NCBI GenBank assembly: GCA_036250225.1
Contig: JAPZLL010000005.1
Coordinates: 868,001 to 932,000, forward strand
Length of the DNA stretch: 64,000 nt
Origin: Cercophora sp. LCS_1
Taxonomy: Eukaryota; Ascomycota; Sordariomycetes; Sordariales; Lasiosphaeriaceae
Direction of reading: 5' to 3'
Positions 11,108 to 21,711 of the stretch are shown piece after piece (positions within the stretch are counted from its first letter, which is position 1; the number at the start of each line of letters is the position of its first letter). Below the pieces are notes generated by a model. The model saw nothing but the letters and a program-made list of their open reading frames with translations. It did no database searches and was not told the DNA's origin. A program made the translations under genes and the position numbers.

Positions 11108-11787
11108 ATGAAGTTTTCTGGAATCCTCACCACCCTTTTGGCAACTCTGGTTATTGCCAGTCCCGTTGCAAACCCGGAGCCGGCCGCGGAACTAGTTGTC
11201 CGTCAAACCGTTGAACAGACTGCGGAATGTAAAGGGACCTTCACAGTGAATACTCTCCAGATACTGACATGTCTCCCACTCAGACTCGGCCGCCATCGCA
11301 GCCAAACCAGGCCTCGTCGCCAACAAGTACTACGTGAGCCCGCCAGTCCCACTACTTTGGTCCCTGTTCTCACCATCACCAGTGGTTCACTATGCAATGG
11401 CCTCTCAACAGCATCCCCGTTGACGAAAAGACGACCGAGGAACTCAAAGAGCTCCGCAAGAAGCTGGGCTTTGACCACATTGGCGTTGTCTTTGGCCAGA
11501 TTACAGAAACCAAAACAGGCAAAGGCAAGAACGAAAAGACCAAAAAGCACTACAGCGCTACCCTCGTCCACATGGTCAAGACGAATCCCGCCACCGGCAC
11601 GGTCACCCAAAAGAGCAGCGTCTACAAGTACGACGGCAAGGCCCTCAAATACGGAGGCGAGACAACGGCCAAGAAGATCGACGCCGCCAAGAAGGCCGCC
11701 AAAGCCTGGGTCGACGAACATCCCACCTACGCTGTGGAGGGGAACAACTGCAACGATTTTGCCAAGGCTGTTTTTGGGAAGCTTTAA
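11108..11787 (+). CDS. Secreted protein with His/Cys pair of permuted papain-like (NlpC/P60-LRAT) enzymes
   Basis: Three exons, 11108-11228, 11284-11333 and 11383-11787 (introns of 55 and 49 nt), give 191 residues. Residues 1-18 form a signal peptide, followed by an acidic pro-like stretch ending in VVRQ. The mature protein has one histidine in GFDHIGVVFG (H89) and a single cysteine in EGNNCNDFA (C180). The order H-x-G early and N-N-C-x-x-F late is the arrangement seen in circularly permuted papain-fold enzymes (LRAT, PPPDE, some NlpC/P60). Between them lie a Lys-rich stretch and a conserved-looking YGGETTAKKIDAAKKAAKAWVDEHP helix. A secreted hydrolase or acyltransferase is therefore possible; the fold assignment is inference. 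An AATAAA (11843-11848) lies shortly after the stop. Confidence 0.75.
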
Positions 11788-11842
11788 AGATTTGAAGAGA
11801 TGAGTGACGGTCGGTTAGAATATCTTGCGCCCCGGCAGCGAA

Positions 11843-11848
11843 AATAAA
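11843..11848 (+). terminator. Poly(A) signal AATAAA of the secreted protein gene
   Basis: An AATAAA hexamer 56 nt after the stop codon of the gene ending at 11787. It lies just before the convergent P450 gene whose stop is at 11876. Confidence 0.5.
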
Positions 11849-11875
11849 CCCAGCATGCATGCAATCTGTCCTCTT

Positions 11876-13172
11876 TCAAGCTGAAGTAGGTACCCACCTT
11901 TGACTCCTCGACGTGAGATACACGTTCAACGGCCCCTTTTGCCAGACCAGATACGACTTTTGCTCAGCCACCCAGTTCTCGCTGTCCTCGGCCAACTCGA
12001 CATCCCACTTCCAAAAGATTCTGCACATGGCGAGACGGACCTCGGCGTATGCAAGACTATCCGGTCAGCAGCTTTCTTCGTCCACCAGGTTTGACAACTC
12101 ACTTTCTCCCCGCACAATCCCGAGGTCCAGTAACAAACGGGTTGACGCCATTCAGCGCATCTCCCTTGAACCGCTCTTCCTTATCTGCAAGCCACCTCTC
12201 CGGGAAGAACGAGTCGGGCTCGTGGTACCACTTGGAGCTGTGATACTGCGGCCACTGCCAGACACTCATCAACGCCTACCGACGTTAGCATAGCCAAAAA
12301 TTGGATCGACGAGACACTTACGCCCTCCGGCACATATCGTCCAAGAACCGTCGTCCCTCCCTTCGGAGCCCTCCTCGGCAACCCAGCCGGGTTAGGCGGA
12401 TGCAACCGCAGCGTCTCCTCAATAACAGCACTGAGATACGGTAATTGCTGGGCCTGCACAAGCTTTATATCCTCCTCCCGCTCAAACGCACCCCTCACCT
12501 CATCCACAAGCCTCCTCATGGCCCGCGGCGTTCTCGTCAAGTGGTAAATCGCCACGCACGTCGTCGTAGCCGTGCTCTCAGCCCCTGCAATAACCAACAA
12601 GCTGGCATTGTGATCCAGCTCTGTATCCGTCATTCCCTGCCATCATTAGCCGTAGCCATCATCCTTTTGCAGTTTTGCAGTATCACGTACCTGCTTCCCA
12701 CCCCTCCCCAGCATCGCACTCATGATATCCACCCGCTCCGTCCCCAACGCCTTTCGTCTCTCCACCATTGCGTGCGTCATCCGTCCGTGTTCCCTCGCCT
12801 TTTCCCGCACGCTCTTGGGCACCATTTTGCCGAGGAGCCCTGCCAAGAGGGGACTGAGGTATTTGGTGGCGTTGAAGAACAGGACGTCGCGGTTGTGGAC
12901 GAGGACCATTTCCACCCAGGGGTGGTATTTGCCCGTTGCCACCATGCCAAAGGACTCGCCAAAGACGAGGTCGGAGATTACGTCAAAGGTCATAAAGTTG
13001 AGCCAGCTCGTGAGCTCGACCGGTTTCTTGGGTTGGGTGTCTTTTTCCGTGACGAATTTGGAGAGTTGGGTGATGAGCTGGTTGACGTAGACCTGTATAT
13101 TGCGTTAGTTTTCTTTATTTCTTTCTTGAACAAAAGAAAACTATGACGGAAAAGGCAAAAACAAGAGATAAA

Positions 13173-13216
<44 letters not shown>

Positions 13217-13760
13217 AAAAAAACTCACCCCCCAAAACCCCTCCATCCCCACTATACTTCCTAGTGAAAACGCGCTCCCTAATATCTTCCTCAACCTCGC
13301 ATGGTCCTCATCCCCCGAACCCACGATATTCTCCCTACTAAAGAAATAAAACACGTGATCTTTGGCATTTTCAGCTCTATCCTTTCGTCGTGGTCCGTAT
13401 ATCTCGTCCCATGCTGCCGGATGGGAGTAGGACAGTTCGTCTGGAGCAATGCGCACGATATCGCCGTATTTTTTGTGCAGAGAAAGGATAACGGTGTGGG
13501 CGTTTCCTGAGAGTTGGGCGCGCGCCAGGGGTATGCGGGTCAGGGACCAGAGGGTGGGTCCAGGGTAGATGGAGAGGGGGTGGATGTGGAGCTGGTAGAG
13601 GGTGCGGAGGAGGAGGAGGGTGAGGAGCTGTGCGTGTTAGTTTGGTCTGGGACGGGATAGGAGAATAGGAGAGGTGATGGGAATGAGATTAACGCACAGT
13701 GACTATGGCAAGAAGAAGGAGTGCCAATCCTGGCTGGAGATTGAAAATGAGCAATTCCAT
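11876..13760 (-). CDS. Cytochrome P450 monooxygenase, six exons
   Basis: Exons on the minus strand are 13760-13698, 13627-13229, 13092-12691, 12636-12322, 12275-12103 and 12056-11876, giving 510 residues. All junctions keep frame. The N terminus is a membrane anchor (LLLLAIVT then LLTLLLLRTLY). Signature motifs: I-helix AGAESTATT (305-313), ExxR in EETLR (E362-R365), PERW, and the haem loop FVTGPRDCAG with the Cys ligand near 445. The pattern resembles the isotrichodermin C-15 hydroxylase-like P450s of secondary metabolism. Intron 2 (136 nt) is expanded by a GAAA/CTTT microsatellite. It is convergent with the secreted-protein gene and followed on the same strand by an F-box gene and an orphan gene; another P450 lies at 20 kb. 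Substrate unknown. Confidence 0.9.
13171..13220 (+). repeat. (GAAA)n microsatellite inside a P450 intron
   Basis: About twelve AAGA units on the plus strand (CTTT on the coding strand) form a pyrimidine tract in intron 2 of the P450. They account for its greater length compared with the 46-70 nt neighbours. Confidence 0.9.
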
Positions 13761-14059
13761 CGCGTTTGGTAGTCTGGCGGTAACAGGACTGATGATGGGT
13801 TCATTGGGATGCGATACCATCTTGACGGATTTTCATCTTGTAATTAGGTACGAGAAACCAGGCCTCTCAGGTAGCACTGCATTTTGTGGGTATCTGCAGC
13901 TTAGGTGACCCGTATGACTGCATCCGAGACACAACGGGAAGCCTTACTAAGACGCGTACATTACAGCTGCATCTGCAACCAGCCATCACCGCTCCCGCGC
14001 GGGATTACCTTGCCAACCTGGGCTAACCAGAGTAGGCATCTCTGGAGCTCCGACACGAA

Positions 14060-15565
14060 TCATGGGACCAGCGGCGGCAGCTGGTCGTCGGCCATCTCGT
14101 CTTCGTCATCTTCGTCCTCCCACTCGTCCTCTTCCTCATCCATGTCGTCCTCCTCATCCATTTCGTCTTCCTCTTCATCAAAAAAGCCGGCATCCGTCAT
14201 GTTGTCCTCATTCAAAGGGCATGTGCGTTTGCCCGGCAGTTTGAGGTATTCATGGACATAGTATCCAAGCATGTTGGGACTTCTGTCAAACTCGGGGTTG
14301 CCGAGATTCCACTGCTCGGGGATCTCGAGCCCATCCTCTGACCTCCCCGTCAAAAGGTCAAGAAACTCTGGCTGCACGTCGGTGCCGCGGAACCCAGCCC
14401 TGAGCTGTGGCAGCGTCTGTCGCCATGACGTAGTCGCGAGCTTGACGAGCCCCATCGAGTACGCCTTGAGAGATTCTTTATGACGAATTAGAAAGTTGCA
14501 CAGTTCCTGGCGCTCCGTTTGGACATTGTGCATCTCGAATCTTTGCAGCTTGGGCCAGTGCTTGTTCGGCGGGACGACATCCGACAAGCACACGGGAGGG
14601 TCAAAGGTCCCAAGGGGCTCCCCGTGGTGCTCGACAAACTGCAGCTTGAGCGTGGAAAGATTGGGAATGCCGTCAAGAACACGACGTAGCGTACCCTTGC
14701 GCATCGTGACCCGGCACTGGCGGACTTGCTCCTCAATGTCATCCATGTCTTCCTCATTCATTGGCAGATCGTGGTCGTCGACGGCCACCACCATCATCTC
14801 AAAGAGGGTAATGTTTTGGAGGAGATTGGGTGTGACGCTGTGAAGCCCAAAGCTGCCGGGGTCGAAAAAGTCAAAGTAAAAAGCGCCAGCGCGAAAGGTG
14901 CGAGGCCGGGTTCCAGACGTCTCCATGCTCTTGACCATGGCCCGGAGGTGGCGCACCGAGAGTCCATCGTCGACAAACCTCCCGTCGTAGGCAACTCTGC
15001 AGTCGTTATAAGGCTTGCGCCGGCGCCGTCCGAGTTCGCCCTCAGCGGCAACAAGGAGATTTTTGAGCTTTGGCAACTTTGCCATGACTTGGGCGATAAT
15101 CTCGTAGTCTTTGTTGTTATCGATAATTTCAACTTGCTCACTGTAATATCGGGTGTAACGGTGATAGTCGTCGACAATCCCGGGCCCCGTCAGTCTCGGT
15201 GGAGTGGGCTCCCTCTTCATGTTTCCGAGCGACGGGCCGACGATATGCTTGAGAGACTCGGACACATCATCCTGGTACTTGACGCCTCGGGTGTACATTT
15301 CGAGGGTTTGGCGCTCCACTGACAACGGCTCGACCATGTAGACAAGCGTGGTGACATGGGAAGAGTAGACAGGGTGGTTGGCGATGGCTTCGAGCATGTC
15401 AAAGTCCCGTTTGCACATGCAAAAGCAGATTTCTTTGAACGCAGCCTTGTCAGCGATGGAGCCAACTGATTTGTTGACCAAACGGAGGGCGCGAACGTCG
15501 GGCGATTTCAGCAGCTCGACGATTTCGCAGAGCACCTCCGTCGGCAGCCCTTCGAGCATCGTCAT
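14060..15565 (-). CDS. F-box protein with acidic C-terminal tail
   Basis: A single exon of 501 residues. The start MTMLEGLPTEV at 15565 is chosen because the F-box begins immediately (LEGLPTEVLCEIVELLKSPD, LRLVNKS; about 3-45). The longer open frame upstream to 15886 overlaps the next gene and has no F-box features. The middle is leucine-rich-repeat-like (LPKLKNLLVAAEG, IPNLSTLKLQFVE, WPKLQRFEMHN), typical of substrate-recognition parts of SCF ubiquitin ligase adaptors. The last 45 residues are almost all Glu/Asp with Met, followed by LPPLVP. The substrate is unknown. It is tandem with the orphan gene upstream (271 nt between them) and the P450 downstream. Confidence 0.85.
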   Translation of the reverse strand: MTMLEGLPTEVLCEIVELLKSPDVRALRLVNKSVGSIADKAAFKEICFCMCKRDFDMLEAIANHPVYSSHVTTLVYMVEPLSVERQTLEMYTRGVKYQDDVSESLKHIVGPSLGNMKREPTPPRLTGPGIVDDYHRYTRYYSEQVEIIDNNKDYEIIAQVMAKLPKLKNLLVAAEGELGRRRRKPYNDCRVAYDGRFVDDGLSVRHLRAMVKSMETSGTRPRTFRAGAFYFDFFDPGSFGLHSVTPNLLQNITLFEMMVVAVDDHDLPMNEEDMDDIEEQVRQCRVTMRKGTLRRVLDGIPNLSTLKLQFVEHHGEPLGTFDPPVCLSDVVPPNKHWPKLQRFEMHNVQTERQELCNFLIRHKESLKAYSMGLVKLATTSWRQTLPQLRAGFRGTDVQPEFLDLLTGRSEDGLEIPEQWNLGNPEFDRSPNMLGYYVHEYLKLPGKRTCPLNEDNMTDAGFFDEEEDEMDEEDDMDEEEDEWEDEDDEDEMADDQLPPLVP

Positions 15566-15836
15566 GATGATGGCTGCAAACCGCGCATTAGTGAGTCCCA
15601 AAAGGTAATGCCACCGATGTGAATGCGCACCCGGCTTTCCGGTTCCCAAGATGGGATCCTCAGCCCGGCTTGATTGAGGTTTGCCGTCCCTGAAGTCCAA
15701 GGCTGGAAGGCGTAGAGACAAGGTAACCACGACTGACTGATGTGGGGCGGTGCGGAAGAATTTATTGGACCTGCTAAACTCAAACGGGCTAGACACACAT
15801 ATCCCAGACGGCCCGACACAGCTGGCCTCCACTCTT

Positions 15837-18122
15837 TCAAATGCCGTCCTCCTCCTGGACAAGACCGGATGGAAGCCACGCAACACAGTAGCTCAACGTG
15901 TCGGCCCCGTGGTACAGGGCATCCTCCAAGATCAGCCCCTCGAGAAGAGCAACCATGTAGCGCGTGACGGGCCCAACAGCCATGAAAGCCTCAGCAGTAA
16001 TGCGATAGATGGCATCGGGTCGCGGATCCGCCTTCAGCCACGCCCGGATCGTTTGCAGCGGGCCGTCAACCAAGCTTCGCACCTTCCCGACAGCCTCCAT
16101 GACGCGGGCCGCATACTCGCCGTCCCCACACCCGCCGACCCAGTTGTCAAACTTTAACTTTGGATCCTGTCCGCACTCGGAGCACGAGCATGCGCAGATC
16201 AAAATCATGGTTCCCTTGGAAATGGCCAAGAGATCCTGCACCTTGGCTGCCCCTGTGTTCTTTCCGAATGGACTGGCCAGCAATTCATCTGCGGACAGCC
16301 TCAAGGCCACTTCATGCCACGACGAAGCCATAGGCATGGTAGAAAGCAACTTTGTTGTCGTGGGGAGAATATTCGCCTTGACCACAGCGTCCACCCTCTC
16401 CCTCGACAGCGCGCTCTTCCAAAAGTTGATGCCCCTATCCACCCTCGACTCGGCCAAATACACCGGACCACCCCATCTCGACCCACTGGTCTGCTCCTGC
16501 AGCGCGCCTGTCGCTGTATCAGTCTCACCCTTCAAGTTCACACAAGATGAAAACAACTCACCCAACGGAAACTGCCCATAAATATCCGTCGCCGCCCAAT
16601 GCAACGCAAACGTCGCATAAACGGTATCAATGAACACTTCCACCCCAATCCCCTTGTACACGGTCAACAGCACCAAATTACACTCGGTCCGATTCACCAC
16701 ATCGGCCTCGCAATCAATAGCATCATGCACAGCCATGACCGTGGCCGCCAAATCCAGCGTCCTCTTATCCTCCGGATACGGTACCCGTCTTGTCATGGCA
16801 ATCGCCGCCGCACTCGTATGCACACCCCCGTCATACCCCCGAGCATGCCACATCTGCGTCAGACCATACTTTGGGTCCGGCAGAAACAGCCCCAGCTTCG
16901 CTCCATACAGCGTCATCGTGCATGCCTTGATCTCATCCGCAGCCACGCCCCTTGCCGCCGCAAGCGCAGACACCCACGGTGCGAGCAGATCCCACGCCTG
17001 CGCTCCAGCAGACGACTTGGCGTCTTCGGCGCCGGCGTAATCAGCCCACACGACGAGACAGACGAGTAAAGACGCAGGCCAGACTTTATCGCCCGAATAG
17101 CCCACCCCAGAGGGCGAGTCGGAAAACATGCCTGTGCAGGGTAGAATAACGGTGTCAACCACTTGGCGGCCGTTCATGCCTTGGAGGAGGCCGTCCTTCA
17201 TGTGGCAGGCGTGGCGGGGACGGAGGCGGGAGAGACGCGTGATAAGCTCGGTGTCATTCATGGCGCCGTAGAGGGCCCAGCGTCGGACGATGCCGGGATG
17301 CCAGTTGGTGTAAGAGGTGCACCAGGTGGAGATTTCTTTGCCGAGGATGGCCATGAGGTCGGTGGATGAGTCGGAGGCGAGCCAGATGGCTTCGGCGCGG
17401 CGGACGCATTCATCGTATCCCAGGGCTTGTTCGGTTGTTGCGGCGTCGTGGTGGTCGCCTGGGATGGCGGGGACGTGGTTGGTTGTGAGGTCGGGGAAGA
17501 TGAAGGGGTTGGAGGTGGATGCCGAGAAGAGTTTGGTTGTGCGCGCGGCGTGGCAGTTCCAGAGGGTGGTGGTGAGTTCGCGGGAGGTGAGCGGGGCTGG
17601 AACGGTGTTGGGTTTGGGGCCGCGGGTAGTTTTGCTGACGGCGAAGCCGCTGATGATGCTGGTTGCAATTCCGAGTGGGATGTTGACGGTTAGGCCGACG
17701 GCCATGCTGGCGGCTGCGCCAAGGACGATTCCGATGGTGCGGCTGTTGATGAGACTGGTTGGTTTGGGCTTCACGTCGGTTGGGTTGATGACTTTGCCAT
17801 TGGCATGTCCATTGGCGTGGCCGTTGACATGGCCATTCGACTTTCCATTGGTGTATTCATTCTTGGAGTCGACCTTGTTAAAGTCGTACAGATGATCGCG
17901 AAGATCTCTGTAGACATCGAGATGCTCCGGGCCGTACTCCGGAATATGCTCGGCCAGTCGAGTCTCATGGGTCAACTCGATCACCGCCTTGAGCAAGGCA
18001 GAGTTTTGTTCGATGTGCGGTGTCACAATGTCCCCGGACTCGGGCCAGCTGCCGGATACCAGCTTAGAGATTCGGACCCGCTGGTGGGCTCGGAGATCGC
18101 CCTTGGACTTGGAGTTGGACAT
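15837..18122 (-). CDS. 761-residue fungal protein, family not recognised
   Basis: A single exon with ATG at 18122. After a short basic start comes a linker of NGHVNGHANGHANGK repeats (about 93-108). A Gly/Ala-rich hydrophobic hairpin follows (about 125-160; IGIVLGAAASMAVGL and IPLGIATSIISGF) that could bind or cross a membrane. The remaining 600 residues are helical and Trp/Asp-rich. Notable stretches are GKEISTWCTSYTNWHPG, the acidic VHDAIDCEADVVNRTECN, ALHWAATDIYGQ, and a Cys cluster CACSCSECG. The Asp/Glu/Asn cluster recalls metal-binding motifs of helical class I terpene synthases, but no canonical DDxxD/NSE pair is seen, so no function is assigned. It sits between two P450 genes. Confidence 0.8.
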   Translation of the reverse strand: MSNSKSKGDLRAHQRVRISKLVSGSWPESGDIVTPHIEQNSALLKAVIELTHETRLAEHIPEYGPEHLDVYRDLRDHLYDFNKVDSKNEYTNGKSNGHVNGHANGHANGKVINPTDVKPKPTSLINSRTIGIVLGAAASMAVGLTVNIPLGIATSIISGFAVSKTTRGPKPNTVPAPLTSRELTTTLWNCHAARTTKLFSASTSNPFIFPDLTTNHVPAIPGDHHDAATTEQALGYDECVRRAEAIWLASDSSTDLMAILGKEISTWCTSYTNWHPGIVRRWALYGAMNDTELITRLSRLRPRHACHMKDGLLQGMNGRQVVDTVILPCTGMFSDSPSGVGYSGDKVWPASLLVCLVVWADYAGAEDAKSSAGAQAWDLLAPWVSALAAARGVAADEIKACTMTLYGAKLGLFLPDPKYGLTQMWHARGYDGGVHTSAAAIAMTRRVPYPEDKRTLDLAATVMAVHDAIDCEADVVNRTECNLVLLTVYKGIGVEVFIDTVYATFALHWAATDIYGQFPLGELFSSCVNLKGETDTATGALQEQTSGSRWGGPVYLAESRVDRGINFWKSALSRERVDAVVKANILPTTTKLLSTMPMASSWHEVALRLSADELLASPFGKNTGAAKVQDLLAISKGTMILICACSCSECGQDPKLKFDNWVGGCGDGEYAARVMEAVGKVRSLVDGPLQTIRAWLKADPRPDAIYRITAEAFMAVGPVTRYMVALLEGLILEDALYHGADTLSYCVAWLPSGLVQEEDGI

Positions 18123-19996
18123 TACGGCTGATGGACGTAGAGAAAGAGTAAGTCACAGGAGATTTTCTCGCGCAGTCTGGGCATGGAATGATTCAGCCGG
18201 GCCATATAAACCGCAAGTGGGATTCACAGCATTCTTGTGATAGCTGATCCTGAGACAGGAACAAGGCCGTGCCAACATTCCTACTGCGCTGGCCTCAAAG
18301 TCAGATCATTGATGCAGGACAGTCAATGCCAGATACCGAACCTCCGAGGCCAGTTTCGCAGATCCGAACAAGGGCTGCCGCTGCTGCACTCGCTACCGCC
18401 AGACATCTGGTCACCGTCCCATTTCCTCACCACTCCTCCACCAAGAACAGGACACTTGTCGGTCTTCAGTGCTGACAGAGCAAATACATTGCCTTGTCCC
18501 ACACATTGCGTTCATATGATCCCATTGCTGCATCTTGAGCTCGTCCTCGCCGAGGTAATGCTTTAGTGCTACCCAGCGTGTCGTCAGCAGGACCCACCAG
18601 TTAGTCAAGAAGCTATACGCATCGATTCTTTATCGCGCCTTTACCATTACCTCAGCGGTCTTGACCCCTCTACAGTGAAACAAGCTGGTCTTGGGCAGCA
18701 CGGGAGACGGGCCGACATAACAACGGGATCGCCCCCGTTCATGGCCTGTGTTACACTTGTACAAAGAGGGCTGATCACTCAGCAACCTGCATACATTTAC
18801 CCGTTATAGGGGATTGTATCGTGGCGAGTAGACTCAATTATTGATTGCGTTATCCGAGACAGGACTAACGCAGATTACTCCTACAGGTCGTCGATTCAAA
18901 CAGTCCAATGCGGCACGTCTCGTTTATCTTACGAGTTGCCGTTTGGAGTTTCATTGCACACGGTCAGATCCGAGATGCAACGCTAAGTCAGAGCTAAAGT
19001 CGGCCAGCCGTTGAAGATGCACAAATCTTACCTACAGCGGCCTCCGCAAGAACGCGTCAATGTTGGAGGTATCCCGGGCCAATGCCAAACGAGAGTTGAA
19101 CATTTCGATGAGCCATCCTGGTGGAGGACTAATAACGAGCTCTTGATTAAGTTAGTATCGGGGCGCGTCATGCCGCGAAGTCCCACTTGCCCCGGTCCCG
19201 TCCGGTCCTCTCGGCACCAAGCTTCACTGCGGAGAGTACAACTACAACCCGCCTATCAATACCGTGTCTACGAGGATGATTATGAGAAATGAGCCTTTCG
19301 CAGCAAGTTCTACGCAATCTTTAAATGTTATTCTCGGCCGTCAACAAATCAACAGTACGATTGCAAGGTTCATGAGAACGGCGTCTCAGCAATCTTCCAG
19401 CCAAAGCCCTCCAGCCAAGTCCCAGAGATGTCGGAACAAGACATCTCAACAGAGTTAGACTCGGGCCGGCACATCTCCAACGCGTTCACCCGCTGCAGCT
19501 CCCGCAAGCATAATCAGCCAAACGCATTGAAACCCCGCGTCCGGAACTACTGTTCCTTATCCCGTTCTTACGTTATCCTCGCAGCGCTTCCGCCTGCGGG
19601 GGAGTGGGACGCGATAATGGCAGCGGCAGGCGTGTGGTGGATTACATTCGGCGAGAACACCGAATACAACATGTGCATGCATGATGGCAGCACAAACCAC
19701 ACGCTGTTCTTAGTCAACCACAGCATTTCTCGGATACTGTGCTACCCATGTTTACTGTCGATTAAGGGGTTTGCTAAACAACGGACAAGTTGAGTTGAAT
19801 AGCATACTCAACATCAAGAGTTAGGAGACAGCCAAAACAACTGCTCAGCTTCCAAATCTCATATGGATGTCGTGCCACAGCCACCTGGTTCAACTACTGC
19901 CGACCGACCACCGGGCAAGTTCCCTCATCCTCAGGACTTTCAACGACCGACCGTTGAAAACCAACCATCTACAGCATCATCGCCAACGCCGTCACA
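18123..19996. other. Divergent intergenic region between orphan gene and P450
   Basis: About 1.9 kb with no supported gene. It must contain the promoters of both the minus-strand orphan (ATG 18122) and the plus-strand P450 (ATG 19997). A TATAAA-containing block lies at 18204-18210. The small frames in between have no domains. Confidence 0.55.
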
Positions 19997-21607
19997 ATGC
20001 CCTCAGCAATCTTTCTCTTGGTTCCTCCCCTCCTCTACCTCGCGTATCGCATCACCCACTTCGCCCTCTCAACCCTGCGCCCACCCAACTTTCCACCCGG
20101 TCCTCCGGTCCTCCCTCTCCTAGGCCACATCCACCTCCTCCCCTTCTCCAAGTCCTTTCTCACCTTTGCCAAATGGTCTCGCCAATACGGGCCCATCCTG
20201 GGTCTGAAATTCGGTCCCCTCAACGTGGTCGTCCTCTCCACCCCCTCCCAAGTCCGCCACCTCTTCCAGCTCCACTCGGCAACCTACTCGGCCCGCCCCT
20301 ACATGGCCATCCCCTGCGACTACGTCTTCACGTCGGAATGGTCCCACCACCCAGGCTTCATGTCCATCCCCTTTCAGCGCGCCCAGCAAAAGGCGTGCCA
20401 CCACCACCTCTCCTCCGCCGGCCTCGCCCAACTCGTCCCCATCCAACGCACCTACGCCACCATCCTCCTCGGCGAACTCGCCACCCACCCGTTCGAAGAA
20501 TGTTTCCACCGCTGGACGTTGGGCGTCGCGTGCGCCCTGATATCCGGCACGCGTCTCGCCAAGCTCGGTCACAATTGGGCAGCAGAATATCACAATACGC
20601 AAAAAAAACTATTGGAACTGCTCGAACCAGGCGGCGTAGCTCCGCCCATCGACATCTTCCCCTTTTTGGCGTGGATACCCGAGCGGTGGGCGGTGTGGAA
20701 GCGTAAAGCGCGGGGCGTGAGGACCGGCGTCATGGGGACGTATCAGGCTCTCTTTGAAAACGCGAAGCGGGGTGTTGAGGCGCAGGTTTTTGGAGGTAAA
20801 TACGAACCGCTCTTAGCTCGCTTGCTACGAGAACGGAGCGAGGGAAAAGGCGAGTTCACGGAACGGGACATTGCGCTTATTGGCGGTGGACTGTTGGATG
20901 GCGCGTCGCATACGACCGTGGGCACGGCGTTATATCTCGTTCAGGCGCTGGCTGCGCATCCGGAGGCGCAGAGACGGGCACAGGCCGAAGTGGATGGGGT
21001 TTTTGGGAGGGAGCATTGGCCTAGCGAAGACTTTGTGTTTCAGGAGGAACAGTTTCCGTACCTGAGAGCGTGCGTGTTGGAGGTGTTACGGTGGAGGCCG
21101 ACGGCGCCGAATGGGGTGCCGAGGGAGTGCGTGGCTGATGCCGAGAATGTGTTTGGGTATCGGATACCGAAAGGGACCATGATTATGTTTAATGTTTGGG
21201 CGATTCATCACAACCCTGATGAGTATGATGAGCCCGAGGAGTATATACCCGAGCGATGGCTGGGGAATCGGTTGGGAACCAAACATGCGCCTGAGATGGT
21301 GGGTCAGGGCGGAGAGTTGTCGTGGCGGAAGCCGAGTTATACGTTTGGGGCCGGGAGACGGTCGTGCCAGGGGGAGCAGTTCGCCGTGAACTCGATCCAC
21401 ATCACGTTTGTGCTCATCCTCTGGGCGTTTGATATTGTGCCTGAGGGCGAGCTGGATCTGAGCGTGGAGACGGGCATGCACGAGGGTGCTGCCATCAGTC
21501 CGAATCCATTCAAGGTCAGGTTTGTTCCCAGAAGCGACAAGGTCTTGCGCGAGATAGAGAAGCAGCATTCCAAGGCTGTCCAGACCCTGGCTGAGCTTCT
21601 CCCCTAG
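19997..21607 (+). CDS. Cytochrome P450 monooxygenase (OrdA/CYP64-like pattern)
   Basis: A single exon of 536 residues. Residues 1-25 form a membrane anchor, followed by a proline-rich hinge (PPNFPPGPPVLPLLGH). I-helix GGGLLDGASHTT (about 296-307), ExxR in EVLRWRP (about 358), PERW (about 415) and the haem loop FGAGRRSCQG (about 448-457) are all intact. The overall pattern resembles O-methylsterigmatocystin oxidoreductase-type P450s. It has no intron, unlike the six-exon P450 at 11.9 kb, so the two are not recent duplicates. It is transcribed divergently from the orphan gene and convergently with the Clr5 gene, whose stop is only about 100 bases downstream. Confidence 0.93.
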   Translation: MPSAIFLLVPPLLYLAYRITHFALSTLRPPNFPPGPPVLPLLGHIHLLPFSKSFLTFAKWSRQYGPILGLKFGPLNVVVLSTPSQVRHLFQLHSATYSARPYMAIPCDYVFTSEWSHHPGFMSIPFQRAQQKACHHHLSSAGLAQLVPIQRTYATILLGELATHPFEECFHRWTLGVACALISGTRLAKLGHNWAAEYHNTQKKLLELLEPGGVAPPIDIFPFLAWIPERWAVWKRKARGVRTGVMGTYQALFENAKRGVEAQVFGGKYEPLLARLLRERSEGKGEFTERDIALIGGGLLDGASHTTVGTALYLVQALAAHPEAQRRAQAEVDGVFGREHWPSEDFVFQEEQFPYLRACVLEVLRWRPTAPNGVPRECVADAENVFGYRIPKGTMIMFNVWAIHHNPDEYDEPEEYIPERWLGNRLGTKHAPEMVGQGGELSWRKPSYTFGAGRRSCQGEQFAVNSIHITFVLILWAFDIVPEGELDLSVETGMHEGAAISPNPFKVRFVPRSDKVLREIEKQHSKAVQTLAELLP

Positions 21608-21650
21608 ATAGATAGGTAGATCTAAGTGGATAGATGGTCATTCAACATTA

Positions 21651-21693
21651 GCATCATCATCGTCCATCATCATCGTCCATCATCATCATCATG
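21651..21693 (+). repeat. CAT/CATCATCGTC tandem repeat
   Basis: Two and a half units of about 13 bp built from CATCATCATCGTC, ending in a pure CAT run. It lies in the 104-bp gap between the convergent P450 and Clr5 genes, so it may fall in both 3' UTRs. Confidence 0.85.
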
Positions 21694-21711
21694 GTATATA
21701 TCTCCTGCTGC

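Noticed and set aside
15566..15886. 107-residue N-terminal extension of the F-box protein
   Set aside because: It begins at a non-ATG codon, overlaps the 3' end of the next gene, and the F-box starts at 15565.
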